DNA of 21,325 nt, from positions 1 through 21,325 of IMG/VR virus record IMGVR_UViG_3300020204_000448. One strand, written 5' to 3'. The notes under the pieces are model-generated. The model searched no databases. It was given only the letters and a program-made list of their open reading frames with translations, and was not told the origin of the DNA. Source of the stretch: a virus. Positions 8,221 to 15,339 of the stretch are shown here, piece after piece (within the stretch, counting starts at the first letter, position 1; each line of letters begins with the position of its first letter). Made by a program: the position numbers and the translations under genes.

Positions 8221-8760
8221 TCAGATAGTAGGAAGCGAAGAGGGCCAAGGCAAAGACGAAACGCCATTGAACGTGGTCGTAGGGTCAAATGGGTATTCTT
8301 GGTTCATGTACACTTCCAAACCTTCAACAACGATAATAATGTCATCTCGCATACGACCACGCACTTTGTACGACGTTACAGTAAAGTACCTACCGTCGTA
8401 AATGAACAAATCGTTGAGGTGTTGTTTGTACTCAAACGGGTCGGTGATGCCAGCACGTCTAAATTCGTCAATGGATGCTACAAAGTTAACAACTTCAACT
8501 GGTTGACGACCTTCAGGAATTGAACGTTTCTGGTCTTCTGTTTCGGTAATCATGAGCACAGGGACAATGACACCGTTTTTGTATTTGCGACCACCCGTTC
8601 CCCCAATGCCCTCATCGTAAACGGGGTCATAATAAGACCCACTTGCGCTGGCTGCTGCGCCAAAAGGTAGGAATTCGTAATACACAACGTGTTCACCAGC
8701 ATGTCGGCTGTACTCACGATACTGTTTGCGAATTAGCCCCAGTTCAACACGGGTATCCAT
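8221..8760 (-). CDS. Probable head closure (stopper) protein
   Basis: 179 residues. The ATG overlaps the upstream stop as TGATG, with no visible ribosome site, so it is probably translated by reinitiation. A Gly/Ser/Tyr-rich loop occupies about residues 30-60, followed by beta strands (VIVPVLMI) and the segment LFIYDGRYFTVTSYKVRG (about 117-134). That 'I.dG..y.V.s.....' pattern is common in small beta-barrel closure proteins that plug the portal channel. It follows the adaptor and precedes the completion protein, which is the usual gene order for a head-tail connector. The function is assigned mainly from order and general fold impression. Confidence 0.52.
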   Translation of the reverse strand: MDTRVELGLIRKQYREYSRHAGEHVVYYEFLPFGAAASASGSYYDPVYDEGIGGTGGRKYKNGVIVPVLMITETEDQKRSIPEGRQPVEVVNFVASIDEFRRAGITDPFEYKQHLNDLFIYDGRYFTVTSYKVRGRMRDDIIIVVEGLEVYMNQEYPFDPTTTFNGVSSLPWPSSLPTI

Positions 8761-9569
8761 CAGAAGTGCCCAGTGTTATAAAGACTGCCAGGGGGAGTGG
8801 TGTCAACAAAAACGTCTTCACGCAAATCGTCTTCTTGGTCAGAGATGTCAATAGTGCCTTTGTCACGGTCTGGGAACACTCGTTTGATTGGACCGTAGTC
8901 ACCGATTTCACGGGCAACATAGATGGGTACATAACGGTTGGTCGTACGGGAGACACGGCTGAGGTTAAGCACCTCAATGCGATTGACGCCAATGTTAAGG
9001 GCCTTGGCTTGGTTTTCATATTCTTTTTGCCAATACTCTAAAAGGCTCTGCACCATTCGGTAACGTTGGCTGCCAGGGATATGCACTGACTCAGAAGTCA
9101 TTACATCAATGTCACGACTGTATTCCCCCAACAAAGCCCACAATGATTTAACTACCGTAGCCAAACCAATCGTGTTAACAACAATGTCAGACATGTTTTC
9201 AAGAGGGATAGCCAAGTTGTAAACATGTTCTTCAATGGCGTGGTGGGCATAGTATGACATGTCATCTGGCGATACCCATTCGTAATAGTAACCTTCAACC
9301 ATTAAACGACTGTTAGCGGCAGGAGTAGATGTCATACGAACAATGCCGTTTCGGGCATCTAAAGAAAACGCCGATGCCGCCAATTCGTTTGCTTGATTGG
9401 ATGTGTATACGGCAATGTACAAACTATCTTTGTCTATGTTTGGGTGTCCTAGTTCGTACGTGCGTGAAACGTTGTCAAACGCAATTTGAAAGAATCGTGG
9501 AAAGTCACGAAGATACGAACGTGATATTTCCGTAATTCTGTCAACAATTGTTTGGTCAAAATGCGCCAT
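8760..9569 (-). CDS. Probable head-tail adaptor / neck protein
   Basis: 269 residues. The ATG is three bases after the stop of the preceding small gene. The first third is helical and aromatic (SYLRDFPRFFQIAF, about residues 18-31). The middle (YYAHHAIEEHVYNLAIPLEN, then IGLATVVKSLWALLGEY) is helical, and the C-terminus is acidic and Asp-rich. I see no enzymatic motif. As the first gene of the connector block, downstream of the capsid genes and translationally tied to the closure-like gene, it most likely binds the portal ring on the outside. The role is inferred from order rather than from a diagnostic motif. Confidence 0.5.
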   Translation of the reverse strand: MAHFDQTIVDRITEISRSYLRDFPRFFQIAFDNVSRTYELGHPNIDKDSLYIAVYTSNQANELAASAFSLDARNGIVRMTSTPAANSRLMVEGYYYEWVSPDDMSYYAHHAIEEHVYNLAIPLENMSDIVVNTIGLATVVKSLWALLGEYSRDIDVMTSESVHIPGSQRYRMVQSLLEYWQKEYENQAKALNIGVNRIEVLNLSRVSRTTNRYVPIYVAREIGDYGPIKRVFPDRDKGTIDISDQEDDLREDVFVDTTPPGSLYNTGHF

Positions 9570-9572
9570 AAG

Positions 9573-9728
9573 TTACTCGTCAGATGAGTCTGGACCAGGA
9601 AGCGTGTCTTGTTCTGGGGCGTTAATAGAGGGTTGCGCCTCACGGTGACGACGAACAGTTGTTCGTTTAACGGCTATCATGTCCTCAACCGTTCCAGTAG
9701 GTCGTGGGATGGGGCGTTCCAAAGACAT
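9573..9728 (-). CDS. Small 51-residue hypothetical protein
   Basis: A longer reading begins at 9785, inside the preceding gene. The ATG at 9728 is preferred because it lies just after the preceding stop (9736) and has TAAGG nearby. The product is Pro/Arg-rich, with PIPRPTGTVEDMIAVKRTTV in the first half and an acidic tail ending DSSDE. There is no membrane segment or known motif. It is tightly packed between the fibre-like and adaptor genes, so it may be a minor virion or assembly protein. I do not recognise it. Confidence 0.5.
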   Translation of the reverse strand: MSLERPIPRPTGTVEDMIAVKRTTVRRHREAQPSINAPEQDTLPGPDSSDE

Positions 9729-9735
9729 GGAAACC

Positions 9736-10350
9736 TTAACCAAATACTTGTCCACCAAGTACAAGGTTGCCATCCCCACCATCAATTGTAGTAACTATGG
9801 TTGCGTTTACCCACGCCGAACCGTTCCATTGCAGTACTTGGTCATTAGACGGAGAGGGAGCAGTAACATCAGAAAGACTATCAAGTGTTGTCGGAACGGG
9901 AACATTAGAAAGAACAAAAGCACGTTTATCAATAATGTCATTAGCAACAATTGACTCGTTGGTTCTCCGCAGAATTGCTGCCAAAACAATATCAGTGCTT
10001 GGAAGGGCGGGAAATACTGGATTGGTGGTGCTTGCTACTCCAGTAATTGTTTGAATAGTTACTGCGCCACTTGCAAAGCGGGCAACCACAAGGTCAAACC
10101 TGTTGCCAGAAGACGGGGCAGCAGACAGGGCGTATGCGCCGTTAGCAGAGAGGGCATAATCTGTTCCCTCGTAGGCAATCGTTCCAGAAGCAACGGCAAC
10201 GGTATTGCCAGAAACTGATGTTACGGCAGAATTGGTAACAACGCCTTTTCTACGATTACCTAGAATTTCAAAATCAACACGGTCTGGCTCAGACTGGTCA
10301 AGCGTTGATTTGTCATTATCTGGGGCGTTGGGGATTGTAAACCCTGCCAT
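9736..10350 (-). CDS. Fibre- or decoration-like virion protein
   Basis: 204 residues. ATG start with GGGAGTAAT upstream. The sequence is rich in Ala, Val, Ser and Thr and looks like an all-beta protein: VTNSAVTSVSGNTVAVASGT (about residues 37-56) and SGNRFDLVVARFASGAVTIQ (about 81-100). Near the end it has TLDSLSDVTAPSPSNDQVLQ and WNGSAWVNA (155-183). This 'L..LsDV..p.p..gqvL.wnGsaW' pattern recurs in phage fibre, appendage and surface proteins. Because it sits two genes after the major capsid protein and before the connector genes, it may be a head fibre or capsid decoration protein rather than a tail fibre. I see no receptor-binding or enzyme motif that would decide. Confidence 0.58.
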   Translation of the reverse strand: MAGFTIPNAPDNDKSTLDQSEPDRVDFEILGNRRKGVVTNSAVTSVSGNTVAVASGTIAYEGTDYALSANGAYALSAAPSSGNRFDLVVARFASGAVTIQTITGVASTTNPVFPALPSTDIVLAAILRRTNESIVANDIIDKRAFVLSNVPVPTTLDSLSDVTAPSPSNDQVLQWNGSAWVNATIVTTIDGGDGNLVLGGQVFG

Positions 10351-10358
10351 ATTACTCC

Positions 10359-10595
10359 CTACTCAAGAGTGTCGTAGATATTACCATTCTTACGCAGGTA
10401 GTTGTACAAATCTTTGGGGATGTTGAATCGTTTTCCGTCCACAAAATTATACACCGAACCACCCCAGTACATATTCCATGAACCTTTGACACGGGCTTGT
10501 ATTAAGTTGCTTTCTTCCGTAGGAACGGGTATTGCAACTTCAACCTCGGTTTCATCTTCAACAGATTCCGCAAACTGATTACTTTTCCTAGCCAT
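10359..10595 (-). CDS. Small 78-residue protein after the capsid gene
   Basis: ATG start with AGGAG upstream. The N-terminal half is acidic and probably disordered (EDETEVEVAIPVPTEE). The C-terminal half, YWGGSVYNFVDGKRFNIPKD then LYNYLRKNGNIYDTL, is compact. I recall similar 'G..ynF..G+...+p.d+..yL+..G' proteins next to phage capsid genes, but none with an established function to my knowledge. It is separated from the capsid gene by 90 bases with a strong hairpin, suggesting lower expression than the capsid protein. A minor capsid or connector-assembly protein is possible. Confidence 0.65.
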   Translation of the reverse strand: MARKSNQFAESVEDETEVEVAIPVPTEESNLIQARVKGSWNMYWGGSVYNFVDGKRFNIPKDLYNYLRKNGNIYDTLE

Positions 10596-10628
10596 GATTG
10601 TCTCCTAATTGTGTTTCATAAGTATAGC

Positions 10629-10665
10629 GGGGTCGGCGGGCGTTAATTACCACCCAGCCGACCCC
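10629..10665 (-). terminator. Strong GC hairpin directly after the major capsid gene
   Basis: GGGGTCGGC (minus strand, 10665-10657) pairs perfectly with GCCGACCCC (10637-10629), a 9-bp GC-rich stem. After one mismatch two more G-C pairs can form. It lies 21 bases past the capsid stop. The bases after the stem are GCTATACTTATG, without a U-run, so it is not a textbook intrinsic terminator. It may be an attenuator that lowers expression of downstream genes or a 3' stabiliser of the capsid mRNA. Confidence 0.5.
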
Positions 10666-10685
10666 AACTACTTGGATTGTCGCTA

Positions 10686-11777
10686 TCAGGAAGCCCCGAT
10701 TGCGCCACCCTTGGTGTTGATGAGCACACGGCTCTCGTGCGTAATGACCCCGAAGCCCCAGATGGCGTACCACGCCAAACCGTGCTCACGTCCGAAGTCA
10801 ATGACGCCACCGTCACGGAGTTCAACAGGAAGTGCGATTGCCTGACCGAAAGCGTTGTCACCAATCATGATGGCGCTGTACGAGTCGGCATGCGGGTCCT
10901 GGACACCAGCGCTGCTGGGGTTCACGTCCACGACGCTTCCAGTCTGACCCCTGAGCACTTGCGTGGTCTCAATGAACACAACGTCGTAGAGGCGACCAAT
11001 TTCACCCAACATGAAGTTGCCAGGAGCAGCGTACTTGGTGACTTCAATGAACTCAGGCCAGTCACGGAGCGAGCGGCTCTGCGACGGGTGAACGAAGCAC
11101 ACGTAGGTGTCGCCAAGGCGAGGAATGTTTTGACCAGCCAACACCTCAACTGCATCCTTGATGGTTGCAGGCGAGAGGTAGCCAGGAGCACTTGCACTAC
11201 CAGCGGCGCTGTACTCGTACGGGGCGATGGAACCACGGGTAGCACCGTTGGTCAGACGACCAAAGACCACGCTCGGCGGAACGGCTGCGCCGCCACCGAA
11301 GGGAACTCCCGAAGCGTACAGCGTGTTACGTGCCTGAATGTCCATGGACTGTGCCATGTGACGACCAAGGAGACGTGAAGCCGACGCCATGACGTCATCA
11401 AACGCTGCGTTGAGCAACAGTTCGGTGACAGCAACTGCGTTGCCTTGTTCCTTGACCGTAATTTGAATCTGCGAAGCAGACAGAGCATTTGGCTCCAAGC
11501 GCACACCTTCGGTCAATTCTGCGCCAACAGAAGCGTTGGTGGAGAGGTTGGTGTAACGCATGAAGTTAACAGTGAGACCAGGCATCACGCCAAGTTCGGT
11601 CTTCTTCACTGCAAACTGCTCAAAGCGCAGAACGGGCATTGCCTGGAACAAGATTTCCTTGCTCCAGATGACTTGGATTGCGGGTGACAGAGTGGTGTCA
11701 GACGAGTAGCCAGTCGTCGTAATTGACGCTAGGTTTGCTCCTGTGATTGAACCACCTGCTGGTGCTGGAAGTGCCAT
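10686..11777 (-). CDS. Major capsid protein (HK97 fold, N4-gp56-type)
   Basis: 363 residues. ATG start with GGAGG and an unstructured A/C-rich leader. The pattern VIWSKEILFQAMPVLRFEQF (about residues 36-55) followed by 'PGLTVNFMRYTNL' matches the N4-gp56 family of HK97-fold capsid proteins. Other fitting parts are EQGNAVAVTELLLNAAFDDV and the late YVCFVHPSQSRSLRD. It forms the icosahedral shell. The gene follows the scaffold and is followed by a hairpin. Synonymous codons look more GC-rich than in neighbouring genes, as expected for a highly expressed protein. No N-terminal delta-type domain is visible, consistent with a separate scaffold. Whether it is cleaved during maturation cannot be told from the sequence. 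Confidence 0.92.
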   Translation of the reverse strand: MALPAPAGGSITGANLASITTTGYSSDTTLSPAIQVIWSKEILFQAMPVLRFEQFAVKKTELGVMPGLTVNFMRYTNLSTNASVGAELTEGVRLEPNALSASQIQITVKEQGNAVAVTELLLNAAFDDVMASASRLLGRHMAQSMDIQARNTLYASGVPFGGGAAVPPSVVFGRLTNGATRGSIAPYEYSAAGSASAPGYLSPATIKDAVEVLAGQNIPRLGDTYVCFVHPSQSRSLRDWPEFIEVTKYAAPGNFMLGEIGRLYDVVFIETTQVLRGQTGSVVDVNPSSAGVQDPHADSYSAIMIGDNAFGQAIALPVELRDGGVIDFGREHGLAWYAIWGFGVITHESRVLINTKGGAIGAS

Positions 11778-11836
11778 TGAAAATATCCTCCGTGGATAGT
11801 TGTTGTTTATTAGTTGTTTGTTCTAAAACGGTTTCG
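11778..11836 (-). promoter_or_regulatory. A/C-rich leader of the capsid gene
   Basis: The 59 bases before the capsid ATG read as AGAACAAACAACTAATAAAC, then AACAAC and further on GGAGG near the start. It has almost no G apart from the ribosome site, so it should stay unfolded and give efficient ribosome loading. I see no clear -10/-35 pair in it. A weak GTTTC/GAAAC hairpin sits at its upstream edge, over the scaffold stop. Confidence 0.4.
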
Positions 11837-12637
11837 TTAGAAACGTCCCCGTGAAGAACGTGCGTTCAAGAGTCTCTCACGCATCTTCTGATACTGTTCC
11901 ATTGACATGTTCCTAATATCTTCGGCTGTCAACGTTTGCTGCTCCATCTGAGTTTCCATTGGCCCAACGGGTGGGGCTGTAACCCCCGCACCCTTCAAAC
12001 GACTTTGGGTTTCCGCTGTCGCCTTTTGAACATTTTCAAGAATAGCAGAACTAACTTCTTTGTACCTGTTAATTTGTGATTCAACTTCTTCCTCGCTTGA
12101 ACCACTAATCATGCCAATAAGTTCGGGAATAATGTGCTCTTGTTCCTCTTGCACACGGCGACCAATGTAATTTTGTAACTCTTGGTGGCGGCGCTCTTTC
12201 TCCAAAAGGGCAGACTGTGCCTGACGGTCACGGTCAATTTCCTCAAGACGTGCCCTCCACTCCGCCTCAACCGTGTTGAGTTTTTGATTAAACTCCGTCT
12301 CTTGACGAATGAGAAGTTCCTTAGCCGACAGTTCCTCAAACTCTTTTTCTTTAAGAGCCTTGGCTTCGGCTTTTGCCCGTTTTTCTGCTTCCTTAAGGGC
12401 AGCCTCACGTTCGTCTGACATGATTTTTAGTTGTTGTTCAAGTGCTTTGACACGGGAATCCGCATCGTCCACTTTCTTATACAACTTGTCTTTTTCTTGC
12501 TTGCGAATGTTTTCCACCTCATCTTCGGTGAAAGTTCGCTGTTTGGTCTGCTGACCAGTTACTTCAGCAGCCTCATTCTTAAAGGTTTCAGTCGCCTCTA
12601 CTGGGATGACGACTTCATCCTGTGCTTGCTTTGCCAT
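11837..12637 (-). CDS. Capsid scaffolding protein
   Basis: 266 residues. ATG start with GAGG upstream. Residues about 36-165 are a very long charged helix rich in Glu, Lys, Arg and Ala (for example ALKEAEKRAKAEAKALKEKE), certain to form a coiled coil. A Pro-rich break (TAPPVGPM) is followed by a final helix and a basic end, ERLLNARSSRGRF, the kind of tail with which scaffolds bind the capsid protein. It lies between portal and major capsid genes, the classic scaffold position. It should direct prohead assembly and then leave. No protease domain is fused to it, so removal must rely on exit or on another enzyme. Confidence 0.88.
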   Translation of the reverse strand: MAKQAQDEVVIPVEATETFKNEAAEVTGQQTKQRTFTEDEVENIRKQEKDKLYKKVDDADSRVKALEQQLKIMSDEREAALKEAEKRAKAEAKALKEKEFEELSAKELLIRQETEFNQKLNTVEAEWRARLEEIDRDRQAQSALLEKERRHQELQNYIGRRVQEEQEHIIPELIGMISGSSEEEVESQINRYKEVSSAILENVQKATAETQSRLKGAGVTAPPVGPMETQMEQQTLTAEDIRNMSMEQYQKMRERLLNARSSRGRF

Positions 12638-12687
12638 GTGTACTACCTCGCTAGTTTGGCTGATATGGACTTGGGTAATTAAACGTT

Positions 12688-14370
12688 TTATTCTTCGCTA
12701 GGGCTACGACGCTGGGCTAACCTTGCGCCATAAGCCCTACTAACCATTTGATTCATCAGGTCTGATTCTACAGGGCCGACAGCCGTTCCAGGCATGCCTG
12801 CTCCAGAATCTCCCGTAGATGACACGTCAGAACCACCTGCCGATGTCGCTGCGGGTCCCGCACCACCTGGAACCATGCCCGTGGCGAGCATGACTGCCAT
12901 TTGGATTTGAGAATTAAGCATGGTCAACGCACCTTGGTCAATGGCGTCGTCCATAAGTTCTTCAAAGATTTCTTCCATTTTTTCATTGGGGAACTCTTCG
13001 CCAAGGATACGCAAAGCGCCCCGCTTGGACTCAAGCCCAAGACCCATCTTTGACTGCACTTCATTAAGTTTGATAAGCACATCAACGGGCAACGGTTCAG
13101 GCCAATGAACAGTAGTTTTATAAGTAATTGGGTCTGCTGGGTCTAGTTGGGTTAGATGGTCTCGTTCTGGACGTGCTGCCCGCATAGGATTGTACACAAG
13201 CATCTCTGGTCGGAAGATAGAAGCAGTACGAATAATAAGTTCATTAACGTGCTCAAGCCCTTTTGTAAAGTGCGTTTTTTTCATTGAATAACGATTCATT
13301 AACGGCTGGTATTGGATAGCCAAAGCCACACCACTGGTATTGGATACTGGTTGAAATTGTCCCAATGCTGTTTCTGGAATGCCTGTAATTTCGTGCATTG
13401 TTCGCTTCAAAAATTGAATGTACTCCAACGCTCCAGCCATTTCTCCACGAGATTCAAGATTGAATACCTGTGCGTCTTTGGGCAAACCTGCCCAAACCTT
13501 CTTAGGACCACGCTCAAGTTGACTTGCCTTAGCACCAGTAATGATGGTGACAGGGGCAGCATGATAATTAATGATGTCCGAAACTTCAACCATCTTTTCA
13601 TTGAGTTCACGATTCAATGGAATGATGTCCCAAATATCCGATTGGCCCCACGGCGACGATGAAATACTCACATTAGGAATGTGTACGACTGGTACTGAAC
13701 CAATCGCATTTGGATATTCGTCAATCAATTCATCATTAATAAACTGTTGAACCATTTCATCAGACAAGATTTCTGTAAAAGTGTAAACCTGTCGTGTGCC
13801 CTCAGCAGACGTTCCCCAAAAACGATACTTAAGTTTAAACCTCAATAACCTGTCACGGTCATGCGGATGGTATTCAGGAAAACAATGCGCTGGGTTAAGT
13901 GGAATGACACGAATACGACCTTCGTGAGGAATTCCAACGGTGTCTACATACGGCTCTTCATAGGCAACTTTAACAAAACAGTCTCCAGTAACCCCTGCTA
14001 ATTGCCCCATTTCCCACAACACTTTATACTTGTTGTTGTGACTATTCCAAACGTCATCTAACAAGTGCGGAATGATGGCAGTGTTTTGTTCTGGGCATTT
14101 AAAATGGACACCTTTACCAAAGCAAAAATTGGTAATGTAGTCTGACATTGTGCGAACGTAGTTAAGATAAAAAGCGGATTCGCCCATCTCACGTCGGTAT
14201 GCCCAATGGTGACCCAAGTACCATGCCCAAGCCGACGAATAACGATTTAAGCGTGGACCATGAACCTCAAACTCTTCATCGGCAAGTTCCACCAACCCCA
14301 ACGGGCTGATGGCTACCGTCAGGTCACTGGCGGCAGCACGATAAGACGGTGACCAAAAGTCAATTGCCAT
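12688..14370 (-). CDS. Portal protein (SPP1 gp6-like)
   Basis: 560 residues. ATG start with only a weak A/G-rich ribosome site seven bases past the previous stop. The sequence has the portal pattern: AWYLGHHWAYRREM near residue 48-61, VRTMSDYITNFCFGKGVHFK (about 72-91), a long crown region, then QSDIWDIIPLNRELNEKMVE (about 253-272), and the helix TMHEITGIPETALGQFQPVS (about 330-349). 'ITGIPE..LG....SG+AL' is a well-conserved feature of SPP1-type portals. It makes the twelve-subunit ring at the vertex for DNA entry and exit. The final ~60 residues are Gly/Ser/Pro-rich and probably flexible. Length is usual for the family. Confidence 0.92.
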   Translation of the reverse strand: MAIDFWSPSYRAAASDLTVAISPLGLVELADEEFEVHGPRLNRYSSAWAWYLGHHWAYRREMGESAFYLNYVRTMSDYITNFCFGKGVHFKCPEQNTAIIPHLLDDVWNSHNNKYKVLWEMGQLAGVTGDCFVKVAYEEPYVDTVGIPHEGRIRVIPLNPAHCFPEYHPHDRDRLLRFKLKYRFWGTSAEGTRQVYTFTEILSDEMVQQFINDELIDEYPNAIGSVPVVHIPNVSISSSPWGQSDIWDIIPLNRELNEKMVEVSDIINYHAAPVTIITGAKASQLERGPKKVWAGLPKDAQVFNLESRGEMAGALEYIQFLKRTMHEITGIPETALGQFQPVSNTSGVALAIQYQPLMNRYSMKKTHFTKGLEHVNELIIRTASIFRPEMLVYNPMRAARPERDHLTQLDPADPITYKTTVHWPEPLPVDVLIKLNEVQSKMGLGLESKRGALRILGEEFPNEKMEEIFEELMDDAIDQGALTMLNSQIQMAVMLATGMVPGGAGPAATSAGGSDVSSTGDSGAGMPGTAVGPVESDLMNQMVSRAYGARLAQRRSPSEE

Positions 14371-14377
14371 TTATATA

Positions 14378-14683
14378 TTACTTCTTCTTTTTCTTAGTAA
14401 CGGCTTTCTTAACGGCAGGAACTTGTGCAACAGCAGTTGGTTGAGCAACAGTTTCCTTAACAGCAGCCTCAACAACTTTGCTTTGTTTGACAAAGAAATT
14501 AGCAACAGTGGGGTCCCCAACCCACGTACTTGCGGCATTGAGTAAATACAAAAGGACGGGAAGAACCACGATGTTAAGAGCAGGGTCAATTTCCCAAGTA
14601 GCAAACAAGTAGGAAACAACTCCCACTGCGCCACCTTTGGTTGCTACGTCGGCTAGTGCGGATACTTGCAGTTTCTTTGACAT
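14378..14683 (-). CDS. Small two-helix membrane protein with Lys-rich tail, possible holin
   Basis: A reading from TTG at 14710 exists, but the ATG at 14683 has AGGAG at the right distance and is preferred, giving 101 residues. There are two hydrophobic segments, GGAVGVVSYLFATW (about 18-31) and IVVLPVLLYLLNAAST (about 38-53), joined by a short acidic turn. Then comes a Val/Ala/Gln-rich stretch and a tail of five Lys. Two short helices plus a strongly positive C-terminus is holin-like. However, it stands between the Ntn peptidase and portal genes, away from the endolysin, and could be a membrane protein of another role. I do not recognise the family. Confidence 0.6.
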   Translation of the reverse strand: MSKKLQVSALADVATKGGAVGVVSYLFATWEIDPALNIVVLPVLLYLLNAASTWVGDPTVANFFVKQSKVVEAAVKETVAQPTAVAQVPAVKKAVTKKKKK

Positions 14684-14709
14684 ATGTTCTCCTGTAGATA
14701 GGTGTGACA

Positions 14710-14739
14710 ATTATACCGCTTTGCGACGTTTTGTGCTAA
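14710..14739 (-). promoter_or_regulatory. Candidate promoter for the portal-scaffold-capsid block
   Basis: On the minus strand, TTAGCA (14739-14734, four of six matches to a -35) is followed after 18 bases by a perfect TATAAT (14715-14710). It overlaps the end of the Ntn peptidase gene and lies about 27 bases before the next start. It is the best sigma-70-type match I noticed in the window, though one hexamer match can arise by chance. Confidence 0.35.
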
Positions 14740-15337
14740 CCTTTTGTCCTTGCACAAACGCTTGATACGGTGCGCCAGTACCAGAGTCGTACTTAGAAGC
14801 AATGGCTAAGGCACGAAGAGCAATGCTTTTTGCCTGTTGAGAGTTTAGTTTTTTGTTACGAATTAATACCGTCATAGCACCCAAAGCATACGACGAGCCA
14901 CTACCTAATGAATACAGTCCAGAGGCTTCCGACGACCACGAATAGTCAGATTCAATGACGTATATTTGAGAATTAATAGAAACAATAATAGACGACCCCT
15001 GTTCAGCAATATGTTCTTTGTCCTCACGGTCAGGAACTGAATAACCTTGTGCGTCAAAGCATTCTCGCAAAGACGGTACAAATTTGGACGTAAAAAACTG
15101 GTCTAGTTTCTTTCCACGAATGTTTTGTGGAGGCGTAGGTGGCTGAAAGACATGATGCAAGATGTTGATGGCACGAACATCCCCAGCAGCACCAATAATG
15201 TATTTTCCATTTTGTGCCAGTTTTCCAGAACCTTCTCGCAATGTTCCTATTTGTCGGGCGTCATCACTTGTAGTGACACGAGAGTCTGCACAGATTACCG
15301 CAAACTCATCTCCTTGAATACCAACAATAGTTGTCAT
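14711..15337 (-). CDS. Proteasome-beta / HslV-like Ntn peptidase
   Basis: 208 residues beginning MTTIVGIQGDEFAVICADSR, very like HslV and 20S proteasome beta subunits after propeptide removal. Cleaving Met1 would expose Thr2 as nucleophile. D18 (ADSR) fits catalytic Asp17, and K39 (GSGKLAQNGKYIIGAAGD) fits Lys33 in position before the conserved strand. Near the end, GSGSSYALGAM (145-155) is the conserved beta-subunit 'GSGS.yA.g' motif, and the YDSGTG segment (D184) fits the Asp166 region. So all catalytic elements appear present. The start has no ribosome site and lies two bases past the phosphoesterase stop, suggesting coupled translation. No unfoldase partner (HslU, Mpa/ARC) is in the window. 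It could serve as prohead/scaffold protease, disable host proteins, or act with host ATPases. The fold call is firm; the role is open. Confidence 0.85.
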   Translation of the reverse strand: MTTIVGIQGDEFAVICADSRVTTSDDARQIGTLREGSGKLAQNGKYIIGAAGDVRAINILHHVFQPPTPPQNIRGKKLDQFFTSKFVPSLRECFDAQGYSVPDREDKEHIAEQGSSIIVSINSQIYVIESDYSWSSEASGLYSLGSGSSYALGAMTVLIRNKKLNSQQAKSIALRALAIASKYDSGTGAPYQAFVQGQKVSTKRRKAV

Positions 15338-15339
15338 GT

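Noticed and set aside
10677-11378. 233-residue plus-strand frame opposite the capsid gene
   Set aside because: It is a shadow from the GC-biased third positions of the capsid gene; the product has no recognisable motif.
11825-11843. GTTTC/GAAAC mini-hairpin over the scaffold stop as a terminator
   Set aside because: The stem has only five pairs and no U-run, and the capsid gene follows at once, so termination here makes no sense.
14368-14385. TATATAAAT resembling a T4 late promoter before the portal gene
   Set aside because: It overlaps the portal ATG, so transcripts would start inside the gene; probably just A/T-rich spacing.
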